Shown piece after piece: positions 18,541 through 26,617 of a DNA stretch of 64,000 bases (within the stretch, counting starts at the first letter, position 1; every line of letters starts with the position of its first letter). The stretch is taken from positions 1 to 64,000 of the forward strand of contig CAVRHV010000017.1 of the NCBI GenBank assembly GCA_963721075.1. Reading direction: 5' to 3'. Below the pieces are notes generated by a model. It was not told the DNA's origin. It made no database searches and saw only the letters and a program-made list of their open reading frames with translations. This DNA is from DATFVA01 sp963721075. GTDB lineage: Bacteria; Bacteroidota; Ignavibacteria; Ignavibacteriales; Ignavibacteriaceae. The position numbers were made by a program, and so were the translations under genes.

Positions 18541-18751
18541 CTGATTTTTCTTTTATGCTTAATGCGCCGGAAGGACACATAGCCACCTGTGCAATTATCT
18601 CCTTTGAAGATGCATTCTCAGGCGTTATCCAGGGTCTTTCATTCGGGTGATAAACCTTCGGAAGGGTTTTTACGCATATACCCGAATGCTGACACAACCC
18701 GGGCTGCCATACAATTGTAACCTCTCCATTTGAATATTCTTTGCGCACCAT
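18533..18751 (-). CDS. yjdI: Divergent 4Fe-4S mono-cluster protein, YjdI-like
   Basis: A 72-residue ferredoxin-like protein of the Fer4_19 family. The cysteine pattern is PGLCQHSGICVKTLP with Cys near 20 and 26 and a third Cys in VAMCPSGALS near 58; the family uses this reduced set. WQPG and RPWITPENA are also conserved in YjdI relatives. It probably holds one iron-sulphur cluster and transfers electrons or senses redox state. It is coupled to the downstream GNAT gene. Confidence 0.85.
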   Translation of the reverse strand: MVRKEYSNGEVTIVWQPGLCQHSGICVKTLPKVYHPNERPWITPENASSKEIIAQVAMCPSGALSIKEKSDD

Positions 18752-19145
18752 TCGTTAATCCTCATTTCTTGACAATACGGACATTTTTTCTGTTTTATTA
18801 TATTTTTCTGTCATTTTATTTAATTCATCTGGTTACCACCGCCGCAAGCGACATCAATTCGTCGAATGAAGATAGATGAAAGCGATGAAACTTACAATTT
18901 GAAATAGTGGGGATATATTCTGTGTCATATACCAATTACAGTTTAGTTCCTGTTCTGCATAAGCAGCAGATGCAGATGCCAATAAAGCCACGAAATTTGT
19001 TCCCGGATGGCAGCATGATAAACCGGTAAGGGCACAGGTATATATATTCCAGTAATATTTGAATTGCAGCAAACTACTGCCTGCAGCGGAGAAAGAAAGG
19101 GGAAAATATGAAAGACGTATTGAGAACGATAGTATTTTTTACCAT
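18752..19145. other. Intergenic, no supported gene
   Basis: Besides the promoter region of the yjdI-like gene this stretch has only short overlapping open frames on the minus strand with cysteine- and tryptophan-rich, non-protein-like composition and no ribosome sites. I see no RNA gene. It directly borders the left edge of the tandem duplication. Confidence 0.4.
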
Positions 19146-19700
19146 CTAGAAGGATCGTGAACCATTCGGCTGATATTTCCATCTGAATTTTACCTCGCCG
19201 TACAGGGTCGGAGCATTTTGGTTTGAGCTGTCGGCATATGCTTCTGTGTGCAGGATCTGAATTGCTCCATATTTTGCATCAACTGTTTTCACGGCAATTA
19301 TCTGATTCTCCCTTACCGACATTGCCAGCCAGTTATAGCCTGAATCAGGAACTTCCACTAAATTATTAAAAAATGCTGCGGCGGAATCTTCATTGGTATA
19401 CGACTTCAAAAATCTGAATGCAGGTCTAACCGAATCAGCAGGACTTAAAAACACTCCTGTAATATTAGCCTGTTCATCCTGCTGTACCAGAACCACAATA
19501 TCCGGGATAACATTTACATTATTGGGATACGAAACATTTCCGCCAGCCGAAAAAGAAAATCCGGTGATTTTCATATTCACAAGTGTGGTATTGATCGCGG
19601 CTTCCCCGGATGTTTTAGCCTCTCCGGGTCCCGTACTGCTGTCGCAGCCATTTATATAAATGACGATCAAAAGTAAAGCTGAAATCAGAATATTTTTCAT
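19146..19700 (-). CDS. Putative lipoprotein of unknown function, copy 1
   Basis: Starting at the ATG at 19700, the protein begins with a lipoprotein signal (MKNILISALLLIVIYINGC, lipobox INGC), so it is anchored in a membrane. An upstream in-frame ATG at 19829 would place this signal in the middle of the protein and lies inside a terminator, so it is rejected. The mature part (~165 residues) has KITGFSFSAGGNVSYP, VVLVQQDEQANITGVFLSP and FNNLVEVPDSGYNWLAM and resembles no family I know. It is the last gene of the first repeat unit. Its final residues (QPNGSRSF) come from unique flanking DNA, so this copy keeps the original C-terminus. Confidence 0.72.
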   Translation of the reverse strand: MKNILISALLLIVIYINGCDSSTGPGEAKTSGEAAINTTLVNMKITGFSFSAGGNVSYPNNVNVIPDIVVLVQQDEQANITGVFLSPADSVRPAFRFLKSYTNEDSAAAFFNNLVEVPDSGYNWLAMSVRENQIIAVKTVDAKYGAIQILHTEAYADSSNQNAPTLYGEVKFRWKYQPNGSRSF

Positions 19701-19827
19701 AATAGTTTCCCCAAATGAAATTAAGAATGGTCCACATTTATCTTTGCCTAACTTAAATGAATTTTGGATTATCAGCAATATAATTAAGGAGAGCCGCGAA
19801 TTATCCTCGTAGAGGATCCACCAGCTC

Positions 19828-19859
19828 AAAAAACCCGATCTTAATCGATCGGGTTTTTT
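19828..19859. terminator. Bidirectional rho-independent terminator, copy 1
   Basis: A perfect 13-base stem (AAAAAACCCGATC with GATCGGGTTTTTT) around a six-base loop, with A/T tracts on both sides. It separates the SnoaL-like gene from the lipoprotein gene, so the two have separate transcripts or attenuated read-through. Confidence 0.85.
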
Positions 19860-19938
19860 AATTTGAACATAAATTGCAGGAAACCAGCTGATCTTCTTTC
19901 ACTATCCCCTCAAAGGAATGGTGCCGGTAATGGAATTT

Positions 19939-20436
19939 TTATGGAGCCGGATTACTCGAGTTGAAGCAGTCGCGGTGCACATACCATTTGCCCTGCACAT
20001 TTTTCCAGATCACTATGAACTTTCCATTGTCAAATAATTCTCCATTCAGATAAAGAGTCCACAACCCTACTTCTGCCGCACTATTACCATCACCATAAAC
20101 TTCCAGGGTCTCGATTGTTAAACCATCAAAACCCGCAGTAAACATTGAACCCCAGAAATCTCCCACGGCAGCATTACCGGTTATAAAATCTCCATTGGGC
20201 GGCATCAGCTTTGCGTCCCGAGTGTATAAGGCCGCCATAGCTTCTGCATCCTGTGTTGCAAATACATCAACAAGGTTCTGATGAGCTTCATCTATTTTAT
20301 CGAACACCGGTTTTTGCAGTACTCCTGAACCCGAGTGGTTCTGCATTGTTGCTGAAGGTTCTGTGGATTGGCTTTGCTCACATCCCAGAGCGAATAAAAA
20401 TGAGAAAACGAAGAGAGGTACAAACAGCTTTTTCAT
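19939..20436 (-). CDS. SnoaL/DUF4440-like lipoprotein, copy 1
   Basis: A 165-residue lipoprotein (MKKLFVPLFVFSFLFALGC, lipobox ALGC). The mature protein carries an NTF2-like domain: KIDEAHQNLVDVFATQDAEA, LYTRDAKLMPPNGDFITG, GFDGLTIETLEVYGDG and FIVIWKNVQGKWYVHRD. The same domain forms the C-terminus of the TPR protein at 26618-27961 (LYTSKAKLLPAGTAP, KYVVIWKLLPDGWKLHRD), so the two are paralogous. GGAG before the ATG supports the start. The protein is identical to copy 2. Its role is probably ligand binding or an isomerase-like function at the cell envelope; no catalytic residues are assignable. Confidence 0.85.
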   Translation of the reverse strand: MKKLFVPLFVFSFLFALGCEQSQSTEPSATMQNHSGSGVLQKPVFDKIDEAHQNLVDVFATQDAEAMAALYTRDAKLMPPNGDFITGNAAVGDFWGSMFTAGFDGLTIETLEVYGDGNSAAEVGLWTLYLNGELFDNGKFIVIWKNVQGKWYVHRDCFNSSNPAP

Positions 20437-20679
20437 ATCAAACTCCTTTTTTATTTATAAATGACTGTTTTTTTGAATTCCGATGCCAACAAACTAAAGA
20501 GGCAGAAGTTATTATTATTGGTCCGGAACTAATGCTATTATAAGTTTAAGCCGGATATTTAGCTCCCACATTTAATTCAAATGATAGCACATTTGTTTCA
20601 TTTCAGCAGATTATTAATAGAATAACAAGGAGAGATGATGGGTTTGTTAATATTTATGCCGGATTGTCAGGGGCCGGGA

Positions 20680-21795
20680 TTAAAGTATCTCGCGGGCATA
20701 CTCCGAGGGCTGAATTCCATATTTCTTAAAGAAACATCTTGAAAAATAAGACGGATTATTGAACCCGGATTCGTACGCAATTTCAGAAATACTCCCCTTT
20801 TGTTCCTCAATCATTTTTAGTGCATTTCTTAATCTTACTTCCCTTATGAGATTGTTAGGTGAATGACCGGTTAAATCTAAAATTCTTCTATACAATTGTG
20901 CCCTGCTCATTCCAAATTGCTTAACCAGATTATCTATGTTAAACTCTTTCAGATTCCAGTTTTTTTCAAGAGCTTCGAATAGCTCATTTATGAATTGTTC
21001 ATTTCGTGAACTCACAACTTTTATGAAACCATTCCTGAGACCTGTTTTAATTTTCAGGTAGTTATAGGCTTTCCCCAATGAAGATGAAATAAGTACCCGG
21101 TTTTGGCCTGCAAAATATCCCAGTTTTCCCGCGAGACTTATAACATCTCCAAAAAGATCATCACTTTTCGTAACCGGTGCACCAAAGTTTAATCCTATTG
21201 ATACACTGGTTTTAGAATTTTCTTCACCTGCAGATTCACTAAATTTTTGCTGGATTTCTGAGGCACAATTTATTGCATTCTCTCCGGATAGAAAAGAAAC
21301 CAAAATCTTTCCTTTCTCCCATGAAACTTTGTTCCCTTCCGATTTTAAAAGAGAGTCATTAATGATTTTTTTCTGCAGGTTTTCTGCCTCAGCAAATTTA
21401 TCTTTATTTATCCGGAGTTTTAAGAATAATGGATTATTAATTGTCAGCGACATAATAGCACGATGTGCTGTTTTACTGATGTATCCTTCAAAGGGTTGAT
21501 TTTTTTTATTCCATGCTACCTCTGCAACTTTACCCAGGAAAAATTCTACTTCGTTCAGGTCAACCTCGATTATCTGGTTGGGGGTATGCCCGTGTGATGC
21601 GTTGTGCAAATTAATTACGCATTCTTTTTCCGGTGCTTTAAACACGCAGAATCCGGTGTTATTAGGAATGTCGTGCCAGAAGTAAACGAATTCACAATTA
21701 AACTTATCCTGTAAAGCGAAGTCTCTTTGATGATCGGCAGCAACATCCTCTACTGTTGCTTCGGTTGTATCATGTATATCCATGTAAACCGGCAT
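20680..21795 (-). CDS. DUF4242 - cyclase-homology - AraC-type regulator, copy 1
   Basis: A 371-residue three-part regulator. Residues 1-95 match DUF4242, the fold of the nickel-responsive SCO4226 protein (MDIHDTTEATVEDVAADH, FVYFWHDIPNNTGFCVFKAP, ASHGHTPNQIIEVD). Residues ~110-250 resemble a class III nucleotidyl-cyclase homology domain (SFLSGENAINCASEIQQKF, SIGLNFGAPVTKSDDLFGD, SLAGKLGYFAGQNRVLIS), probably without catalysis because the metal aspartates are not evident. Residues ~270-371 are an AraC HTH pair (KQFGMSRAQLYRRILDLTG, IAYESGFNNPSYFSRCFFKK). An effector sensed by the N-terminus probably drives DNA binding, likely on its own locus. It differs from copy 2 at 10 residues, all between ~64 and 250. 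AAGGGA precedes the ATG. Confidence 0.82.
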   Translation of the reverse strand: MPVYMDIHDTTEATVEDVAADHQRDFALQDKFNCEFVYFWHDIPNNTGFCVFKAPEKECVINLHNASHGHTPNQIIEVDLNEVEFFLGKVAEVAWNKKNQPFEGYISKTAHRAIMSLTINNPLFLKLRINKDKFAEAENLQKKIINDSLLKSEGNKVSWEKGKILVSFLSGENAINCASEIQQKFSESAGEENSKTSVSIGLNFGAPVTKSDDLFGDVISLAGKLGYFAGQNRVLISSSLGKAYNYLKIKTGLRNGFIKVVSSRNEQFINELFEALEKNWNLKEFNIDNLVKQFGMSRAQLYRRILDLTGHSPNNLIREVRLRNALKMIEEQKGSISEIAYESGFNNPSYFSRCFFKKYGIQPSEYAREIL

Positions 21796-22442
21796 TTTAT
21801 TTCCCTTAAAATATCAGATAAAACCTTAAAGCCCGAGTAATTTTTCCAGGATGATGAGATGATTGGTTTAGGAAAGGCTCTGAATTTTAACTTATAATTT
21901 TGAGGATTTAATTGATATTTCCATCTGAATTTTACCTCGCCGTACAGGGTCGGAGCATTTTGGTTTGAGCTGTCGGCATATGCTTCTGTGTGCAGGATCT
22001 GAATTGCTCCATATTTTGCATCAACTGTTTTCACGGCAATTATCTGATTCTCCCTTACCGACATTGCCAGCCAGTTATAGCCTGAATCAGGAACTTCCAC
22101 TAAATTATTAAAAAATGCCGCGGCGGAATCTTCGTTGGTATACGACTTCAAAAATCTGAATGCAGGTCTAACCGAATCAGCAGGACTTAAAAACACTCCT
22201 GTAATATTAGCCTGTTCATCCTGCTGTACCAGAACCACAATATCCGGGATAACATTTACATTATTGGGATACGAAACATTTCCGCCAGCCGAAAAAGAAA
22301 ATCCGGTGATTTTCATATTCACAAGTGTGGTATTGATCGCGGCTTCCCCGGATGTTTTAGCCTCTCCGGGTCCCGTACTGCTGTCGCAGCCATTTATATA
22401 AATGACGATCAAAAGTAAAGCTGAAATCAGAATATTTTTCAT
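21750..22442 (-). CDS. Putative lipoprotein, copy 2 with junction-derived C-terminus
   Basis: Same lipoprotein as at 19146 (lipobox INGC, start at 22442 rather than the upstream ATG at 22571). At the repeat junction (21912/21913) the reading frame passes from the lipoprotein into the upstream region of regulator copy 1 and gains about 54 unrelated residues (LNPQNYKLKFRAFPKP...), ending inside the first codons of that regulator on the same strand (overlap 46 bases). The extra tail is therefore a product of the duplication and probably not functional. It may couple translation with the next gene. Confidence 0.7.
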   Translation of the reverse strand: MKNILISALLLIVIYINGCDSSTGPGEAKTSGEAAINTTLVNMKITGFSFSAGGNVSYPNNVNVIPDIVVLVQQDEQANITGVFLSPADSVRPAFRFLKSYTNEDSAAAFFNNLVEVPDSGYNWLAMSVRENQIIAVKTVDAKYGAIQILHTEAYADSSNQNAPTLYGEVKFRWKYQLNPQNYKLKFRAFPKPIISSSWKNYSGFKVLSDILREIKCRFTWIYMIQPKQQ

Positions 22443-22569
22443 AATAGTTTCCCCAAATGAAATTAAGAATGGTCCACATTTATCTTTGCCTAACTTAAAT
22501 GAATTTTGGATTATCAGCAATATAATTAAGGAGAGCCGCGAATTATCCTCGTAGAGGATCCACCAGCTC

Positions 22570-22601
22570 AAAAAACCCGATCTTAATCGATCGGGTTTTT
22601 T
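22570..22601. terminator. Bidirectional rho-independent terminator, copy 2
   Basis: Exact copy of the hairpin at 19828-19859, between the second SnoaL-like and lipoprotein genes. Confidence 0.85.
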
Positions 22602-22680
22602 AATTTGAACATAAATTGCAGGAAACCAGCTGATCTTCTATCACTATCCCCTCAAAGGAATGGTGCCGGTAATGGAATTT

Positions 22681-23178
22681 TTATGGAGCCGGATTACTCG
22701 AGTTGAAGCAGTCGCGGTGCACATACCATTTGCCCTGTACATTTTTCCAGATCACTATGAACTTTCCATTGTCAAATAATTCTCCATTCAGATAAAGAGT
22801 CCACAACCCTACTTCTGCCGCACTATTACCATCACCATAAACTTCCAGGGTCTCGATTGTTAAACCATCAAAACCCGCAGTAAACATTGAACCCCAGAAA
22901 TCTCCCACGGCAGCATTACCGGTTATAAAATCTCCATTGGGCGGCATCAGCTTTGCGTCCCGAGTGTATAAGGCCGCCATAGCTTCTGCATCCTGTGTTG
23001 CAAATACATCAACAAGGTTCTGATGAGCTTCATCTATTTTATCGAACACCGGTTTTTGCAGTACTCCTGAACCCGAGTGGTTCTGCATTGTTGCTGAAGG
23101 TTCTGTGGATTGGCTTTGCTCACATCCCAGAGCGAATAAAAATGAGAAAACGAAGAGAGGTACAAACAGCTTTTTCAT
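22681..23178 (-). CDS. SnoaL/DUF4440-like lipoprotein, copy 2
   Basis: Protein identical over all 165 residues to the gene at 19939; I see one silent base difference (tgtaca versus tgcaca near 22738). Lipobox ALGC and the NTF2-like domain are as described for copy 1. Identity here, next to a diverged regulator, shows that the two units did not diverge uniformly. Confidence 0.85.
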   Translation of the reverse strand: MKKLFVPLFVFSFLFALGCEQSQSTEPSATMQNHSGSGVLQKPVFDKIDEAHQNLVDVFATQDAEAMAALYTRDAKLMPPNGDFITGNAAVGDFWGSMFTAGFDGLTIETLEVYGDGNSAAEVGLWTLYLNGELFDNGKFIVIWKNVQGKWYVHRDCFNSSNPAP

Positions 23179-23421
23179 ATCAAACTCCTTTTTTATTTAT
23201 AAATGACTGTTTTTTTGAATTCCGATGCCAACAAACTAAAGAGGCAGAAGTTATTATTATTGGTCCGGAACTAATGCTATTATAAGTTTAAGCCGGATAT
23301 TTAGCTCCCACATTTAATTCAAATGATAGCACATTTGTTTCATTTCAGCAGATTATTAATAGAATAACAAGGAGAGATGATGGGTTTGTTAATATTTATG
23401 CCGGATTGTCAGGGGCCGGGA

Positions 23422-24537
23422 TTAAAGTATCTCGCGGGCATACTCCGAGGGCTGAATTCCATATTTCTTAAAGAAACATCTTGAAAAATAAGACGGATTA
23501 TTGAACCCGGATTCGTACGCAATTTCAGAAATACTCCCCTTTTGTTCCTCAATCATTTTTAGTGCATTTCTTAATCTTACTTCCCTTATGAGATTGTTAG
23601 GTGAATGACCGGTTAAATCTAAAATTCTTCTATACAATTGTGCCCTGCTCATTCCAAATTGCTTAACCAGATTATCTATGTTAAACTCTTTCAGATTCCA
23701 GTTTTTTTCAAGAGCTTCGAATAGCTCATTTATGAATTGTTCATTTCGTGAACTCACAACTTTTATGAAACCATTCCTGAGACCTGGTTTAATTTTCAGG
23801 TAGTTATAGGCTTTCCCCAATGAAGATGAAATAAGTACCCGGTTTTGGCCTGCAAAATATCCCAGTTTTCCCGCGAGACTTATAACATCTCCAAAAAGAT
23901 CATCACTTTTCGTAACCGGTGCACCAAAGTTTACTCCTATTGAAACACTGCTTTTAACATTTTCTTCACCTGTAGATTCACTAAATTTTTGCTGGATTTC
24001 TGCGGCACAATTTATTGCATTCTCTCCGGATAGAAAAGAAACCAAAATGTTTCCTTTCTCCCACGAAACTTTGTTTCCTTCCCATTTTAAAAGAGAATCA
24101 TTAATGATTTTTTTCTGCAGCTTTTCTGCCTCAGCAAATTTATTTTTATTGATCCGGAGCTTTAAGAATAATGGATTATTAATTGTCAGCGACATAATAG
24201 CACGGTGCGCAGTTTTACTGATGTATCCTTCAAAGGGTTGATTTTTTTTATTCCATGCTACCTCGGCAACTTTACCCAGGAAAAATTCTACTTCGTTCAG
24301 GTCAACCTCGATTATCTGGTTGGGGGTATGTCCGTGTGATGCGTTGTGCAAATTAATTACGCATTCTTTTTCCGGTGCTTTAAACACGCAGAATCCGGTG
24401 TTATTAGGAATGTCGTGCCAGAAGTAAACGAATTCACAATTAAACTTATCCTGTAAAGCGAAGTCTCTTTGATGATCGGCAGCAACATCCTCTACTGTTG
24501 CTTCGGTTGTATCATGTATATCCATGTAAACTGGCAT
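23422..24537 (-). CDS. DUF4242 - cyclase-homology - AraC-type regulator, copy 2
   Basis: Same length and domain order as the copy at 20680. The first ~110 residues are near-identical and the last ~120, including the AraC DNA-binding domain, are identical. Ten replacements fall in the cyclase-like middle and its entry, for example D to N and N to K near INKxKFAEAExLQ, S to W in LLKxEGNK, and S/T to V/S in EENxKxSVSIG. The two copies therefore probably bind the same DNA sites but may respond to a different signal or have different signal strength. It is the first gene of unit 2 and has its own promoter region in the right flank. Confidence 0.82.
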   Translation of the reverse strand: MPVYMDIHDTTEATVEDVAADHQRDFALQDKFNCEFVYFWHDIPNNTGFCVFKAPEKECVINLHNASHGHTPNQIIEVDLNEVEFFLGKVAEVAWNKKNQPFEGYISKTAHRAIMSLTINNPLFLKLRINKNKFAEAEKLQKKIINDSLLKWEGNKVSWEKGNILVSFLSGENAINCAAEIQQKFSESTGEENVKSSVSIGVNFGAPVTKSDDLFGDVISLAGKLGYFAGQNRVLISSSLGKAYNYLKIKPGLRNGFIKVVSSRNEQFINELFEALEKNWNLKEFNIDNLVKQFGMSRAQLYRRILDLTGHSPNNLIREVRLRNALKMIEEQKGSISEIAYESGFNNPSYFSRCFFKKYGIQPSEYAREIL

Positions 24538-24689
24538 TTTATTTCCCTTAAAATATCAGATAAAACCTTAAAGCCCGAGTAATTTTTCCAGGATGATGAG
24601 ATGATTGGTTTAGGAAAGGCTCTGAATTTTAACTTATAATTTTGAGGATTTAATGTCAACACGATCACCCCTTTGGAATAAATTTGTAA

Positions 24690-24866
24690 ATAATATCGCT
24701 GCACACTACGCTTAAAAAGGTTTTCGACCGATTACCGAAAGGCAGTTATGCAATCAGGATGAAATATGAGTTCAAAAAACCGGAAAAGATCAATACATTT
24801 TATTGCTGGGACGATTCGGCAGTAGATGCAATTTCAGACAATACCATCACCTTCATTAACAAATAG
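24690..24866 (+). pseudogene. Short unrecognised coding remnant
   Basis: Just right of the duplication the plus strand reads KVFDRLPKGSYAIRMKYEF, then INTFYCWDDSAVDAI, and stops at 24866. A stop lies shortly upstream and there is no good start. Composition is protein-like, so this looks like the 3' end of a lost gene; the family is not recognised. Confidence 0.4.
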
Positions 24867-24962
24867 TTGATTTGATGTTATATTAAATAAAATGAATTTC
24901 TAAAAAATTTAAAGATGGTAAAGATGACTTATGATGGAGAAAGGAGTTAATAGATACAACAT

Positions 24963-25442
24963 ATGGAAATAAAACGGTTACAATCTGGCGACGAAACATT
25001 AGCTAATAAAGCTTTTCAAATTCTAAAAACTAATGGTTCTCATCCTGCTATTTATGAACCTGGTTATTCAAATGCAGTAGATTTTTTAAAAAACCCCGGC
25101 AATTACTTTATCATTGCTGCTGAAAGCGGGAACCCTATTGGATTCATACTGGCATATGAACTTGAACGACTTGATAGACCGCAACCGATGATGTTGTTCT
25201 ATGAAATAAGTGTTTTAAAGAGTAAACGCCGTCAGGGGGTAGCCAAAGCAATGATTAATCTACTGAATACCATATGCCAGGAGAGAAATGCCTTTAAAAT
25301 GTGGGTGTTAACAGACAAGGCAAATAAAGCAGCAATGCGTACATATGAGTCGACCGGTGGACAACTCGTCAAAAAGGATGATATGGTGATGTTTGAGTAT
25401 TACCCGGAAACATTAGCAGATAAAAGTCGTTCGTCTGACTAA
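24963..25442 (+). CDS. GNAT acetyltransferase, AAC(3)-I-like
   Basis: A 159-residue GNAT. The acetyl-CoA site is LKSKRRQGVAKAMINLL (R/QxxGxA type) near residue 92. The arrangement FIIAAESGNPIGFILAYELE, then FYEISVLKSKRRQGVA, then AAMRTYESTGGQ is the layout of the aminoglycoside 3-N-acetyltransferase AAC(3)-I group, whose members acetylate gentamicin-type drugs. Many chromosomal relatives have other substrates, so resistance is only a possibility. AGGAG lies about 16 bases before the ATG, longer than ideal. It stands alone, divergent from regulator copy 2 and convergent with the beta-lactamase gene. Confidence 0.75.
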   Translation: MEIKRLQSGDETLANKAFQILKTNGSHPAIYEPGYSNAVDFLKNPGNYFIIAAESGNPIGFILAYELERLDRPQPMMLFYEISVLKSKRRQGVAKAMINLLNTICQERNAFKMWVLTDKANKAAMRTYESTGGQLVKKDDMVMFEYYPETLADKSRSSD

Positions 25443-25558
25443 TTCTTCATTAAATAAACCCATATAACCGCAAATCTTCAGAACACCTAATTAAGATTGG
25501 CGGACCTGGTATCCTGTATTGATACAATTACCCCTGATGATATTCTAATAGTTGTGAA

Positions 25559-26458
25559 CTATTTTGCTATAAAATAATCCCAGGCGGCTTTTGCTATGTC
25601 CGCAATTATTTTTTGATTTGTCTCTTCATCTTCACTCGAATTGCTTACAAATACACTCAGATAAAAATATTTTTTATTCGGCAGAAAAACTATTCCGATG
25701 TCATTTACTGCCGCGGTAAGACCCTTTTCATTCGTCCCCGAATGACCGGTCTTGTGCGCGACAACTGTATTTGAAGGAAGTTCTCCTTTGATGCTTTTCC
25801 GGCCCGTCTTCGTTCCCTTCATCGTTTCCCATAAAAAATTATAACTATTTTGTGAAAGCAGATGAATTTTGTTTTCATAAAATTTAACCAGGGCCAGGTT
25901 TGCTGCTTTTGGTGTTGTCCAGTTCTTAAACTGGTTTTCCCAATTACTCTGCTGGGTTTTCTCGTCATATACGATTGCCAGATCATTTATACCATTATCC
26001 TTCAGGTATCTTTCAACGGTTTCGGGACCTCCGATAAGCCGCATCAGCACATCGCATCCGACATTATCGCTTTCCGAAATAGTGTACCTTAAAACATCCG
26101 ACAACTTCATTGTCGTGCCGTCAGGATATTTCTCACGGATCGGACTATATAAATCGTTTGTTACATCCTCTTTACTGATTTTGATATCCTGATCCAGACT
26201 GAATTCACCTTTATCAACGCGGTTCAGGACAGCCAGCGCCAGATGATACTTATATACACTCTGCATCGGAAATTTTTCATCCCCGTTGATTGACAAGGTA
26301 TCTTTACCGTCAAAGCTCTGAACCGCAACTCCTACCTTAGCTTTTTTGCCGTCAATGATCCGGAGTAATTTTTCTCTTAAGGGATCAGAGTTATGAGCAC
26401 TTGTAAATGAGTTTAAGGTCAATAAAAGCAGAGTGTTTAACAAGACCAGTCTTTTCAT
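25559..26458 (-). CDS. Class A beta-lactamase, subclass A2-like (PER/VEB/CfxA group)
   Basis: A 299-residue periplasmic serine beta-lactamase with signal peptide (MKRLVLLNTLLLLTLNSFTS). All class A motifs are present: nucleophile S67-V-Y-K70, S130-D131-N132, an omega-loop glutamate near 166 (VYDEKTQQ), and K236-T237-G238 (AHKTGHSGT). The FPMQSVYKYHLALAVL segment and the long omega-loop region match the A2 subclass common in Bacteroidota (PER, VEB, CfxA, CepA), several of which hydrolyse cephalosporins. The gene is complete and leftward, without mobile-element marks next to it. Substrate range cannot be read from sequence. Confidence 0.93.
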   Translation of the reverse strand: MKRLVLLNTLLLLTLNSFTSAHNSDPLREKLLRIIDGKKAKVGVAVQSFDGKDTLSINGDEKFPMQSVYKYHLALAVLNRVDKGEFSLDQDIKISKEDVTNDLYSPIREKYPDGTTMKLSDVLRYTISESDNVGCDVLMRLIGGPETVERYLKDNGINDLAIVYDEKTQQSNWENQFKNWTTPKAANLALVKFYENKIHLLSQNSYNFLWETMKGTKTGRKSIKGELPSNTVVAHKTGHSGTNEKGLTAAVNDIGIVFLPNKKYFYLSVFVSNSSEDEETNQKIIADIAKAAWDYFIAK

Positions 26459-26617
26459 TTATTCCTCAAATAATTTTACCGGTTTTAGATACAATTTAGT
26501 ATAAATATTTTCTTTGCCGCCGGATATACTTAGTAAACGCTCATATTGACCATTGCTTCCCCCGGCATCGAGAATCATATTGAGTGGAAACATTTACGCT
26601 AAAGCCAAATATAATCA

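Larger units (their letters stand above)
19171..21912. repeat. Tandem direct repeat, copy 1 (2742 bp)
   Basis: Every base position from 19171 to 21912 has its counterpart exactly 2742 further on (21913-24654), without gaps. It contains a lipoprotein gene, a terminator, a SnoaL-like lipoprotein gene and a DUF4242-cyclase-AraC gene, all leftward. By eye I count about 22 substitutions within ~21045-21590 and about 5 in the rest. Confidence 0.95.
21913..24654. repeat. Tandem direct repeat, copy 2 (2742 bp)
   Basis: Second unit, joined head to tail to the first without spacer. Bases beside the breakpoints (ggc | tgatat on the left, taat | gtcaac on the right) share no obvious microhomology. Confidence 0.95.

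Noticed and set aside
18854..19182. Two overlapping minus-strand open frames of 72 and 79 codons
   Set aside because: Cys/Trp-rich, no ribosome site, no family pattern, and one runs into the repeat edge in a frame different from the lipoprotein gene.
19701..19829. N-terminal extension of the lipoprotein gene from an upstream ATG
   Set aside because: It lies over the terminator hairpin and would place the lipobox signal 44 residues inside the protein.
19171..24654. Composite transposon origin of the 2742-bp duplication
   Set aside because: No transposase or terminal inverted repeats at the borders, and the copies touch directly, so unequal or illegitimate recombination is simpler.
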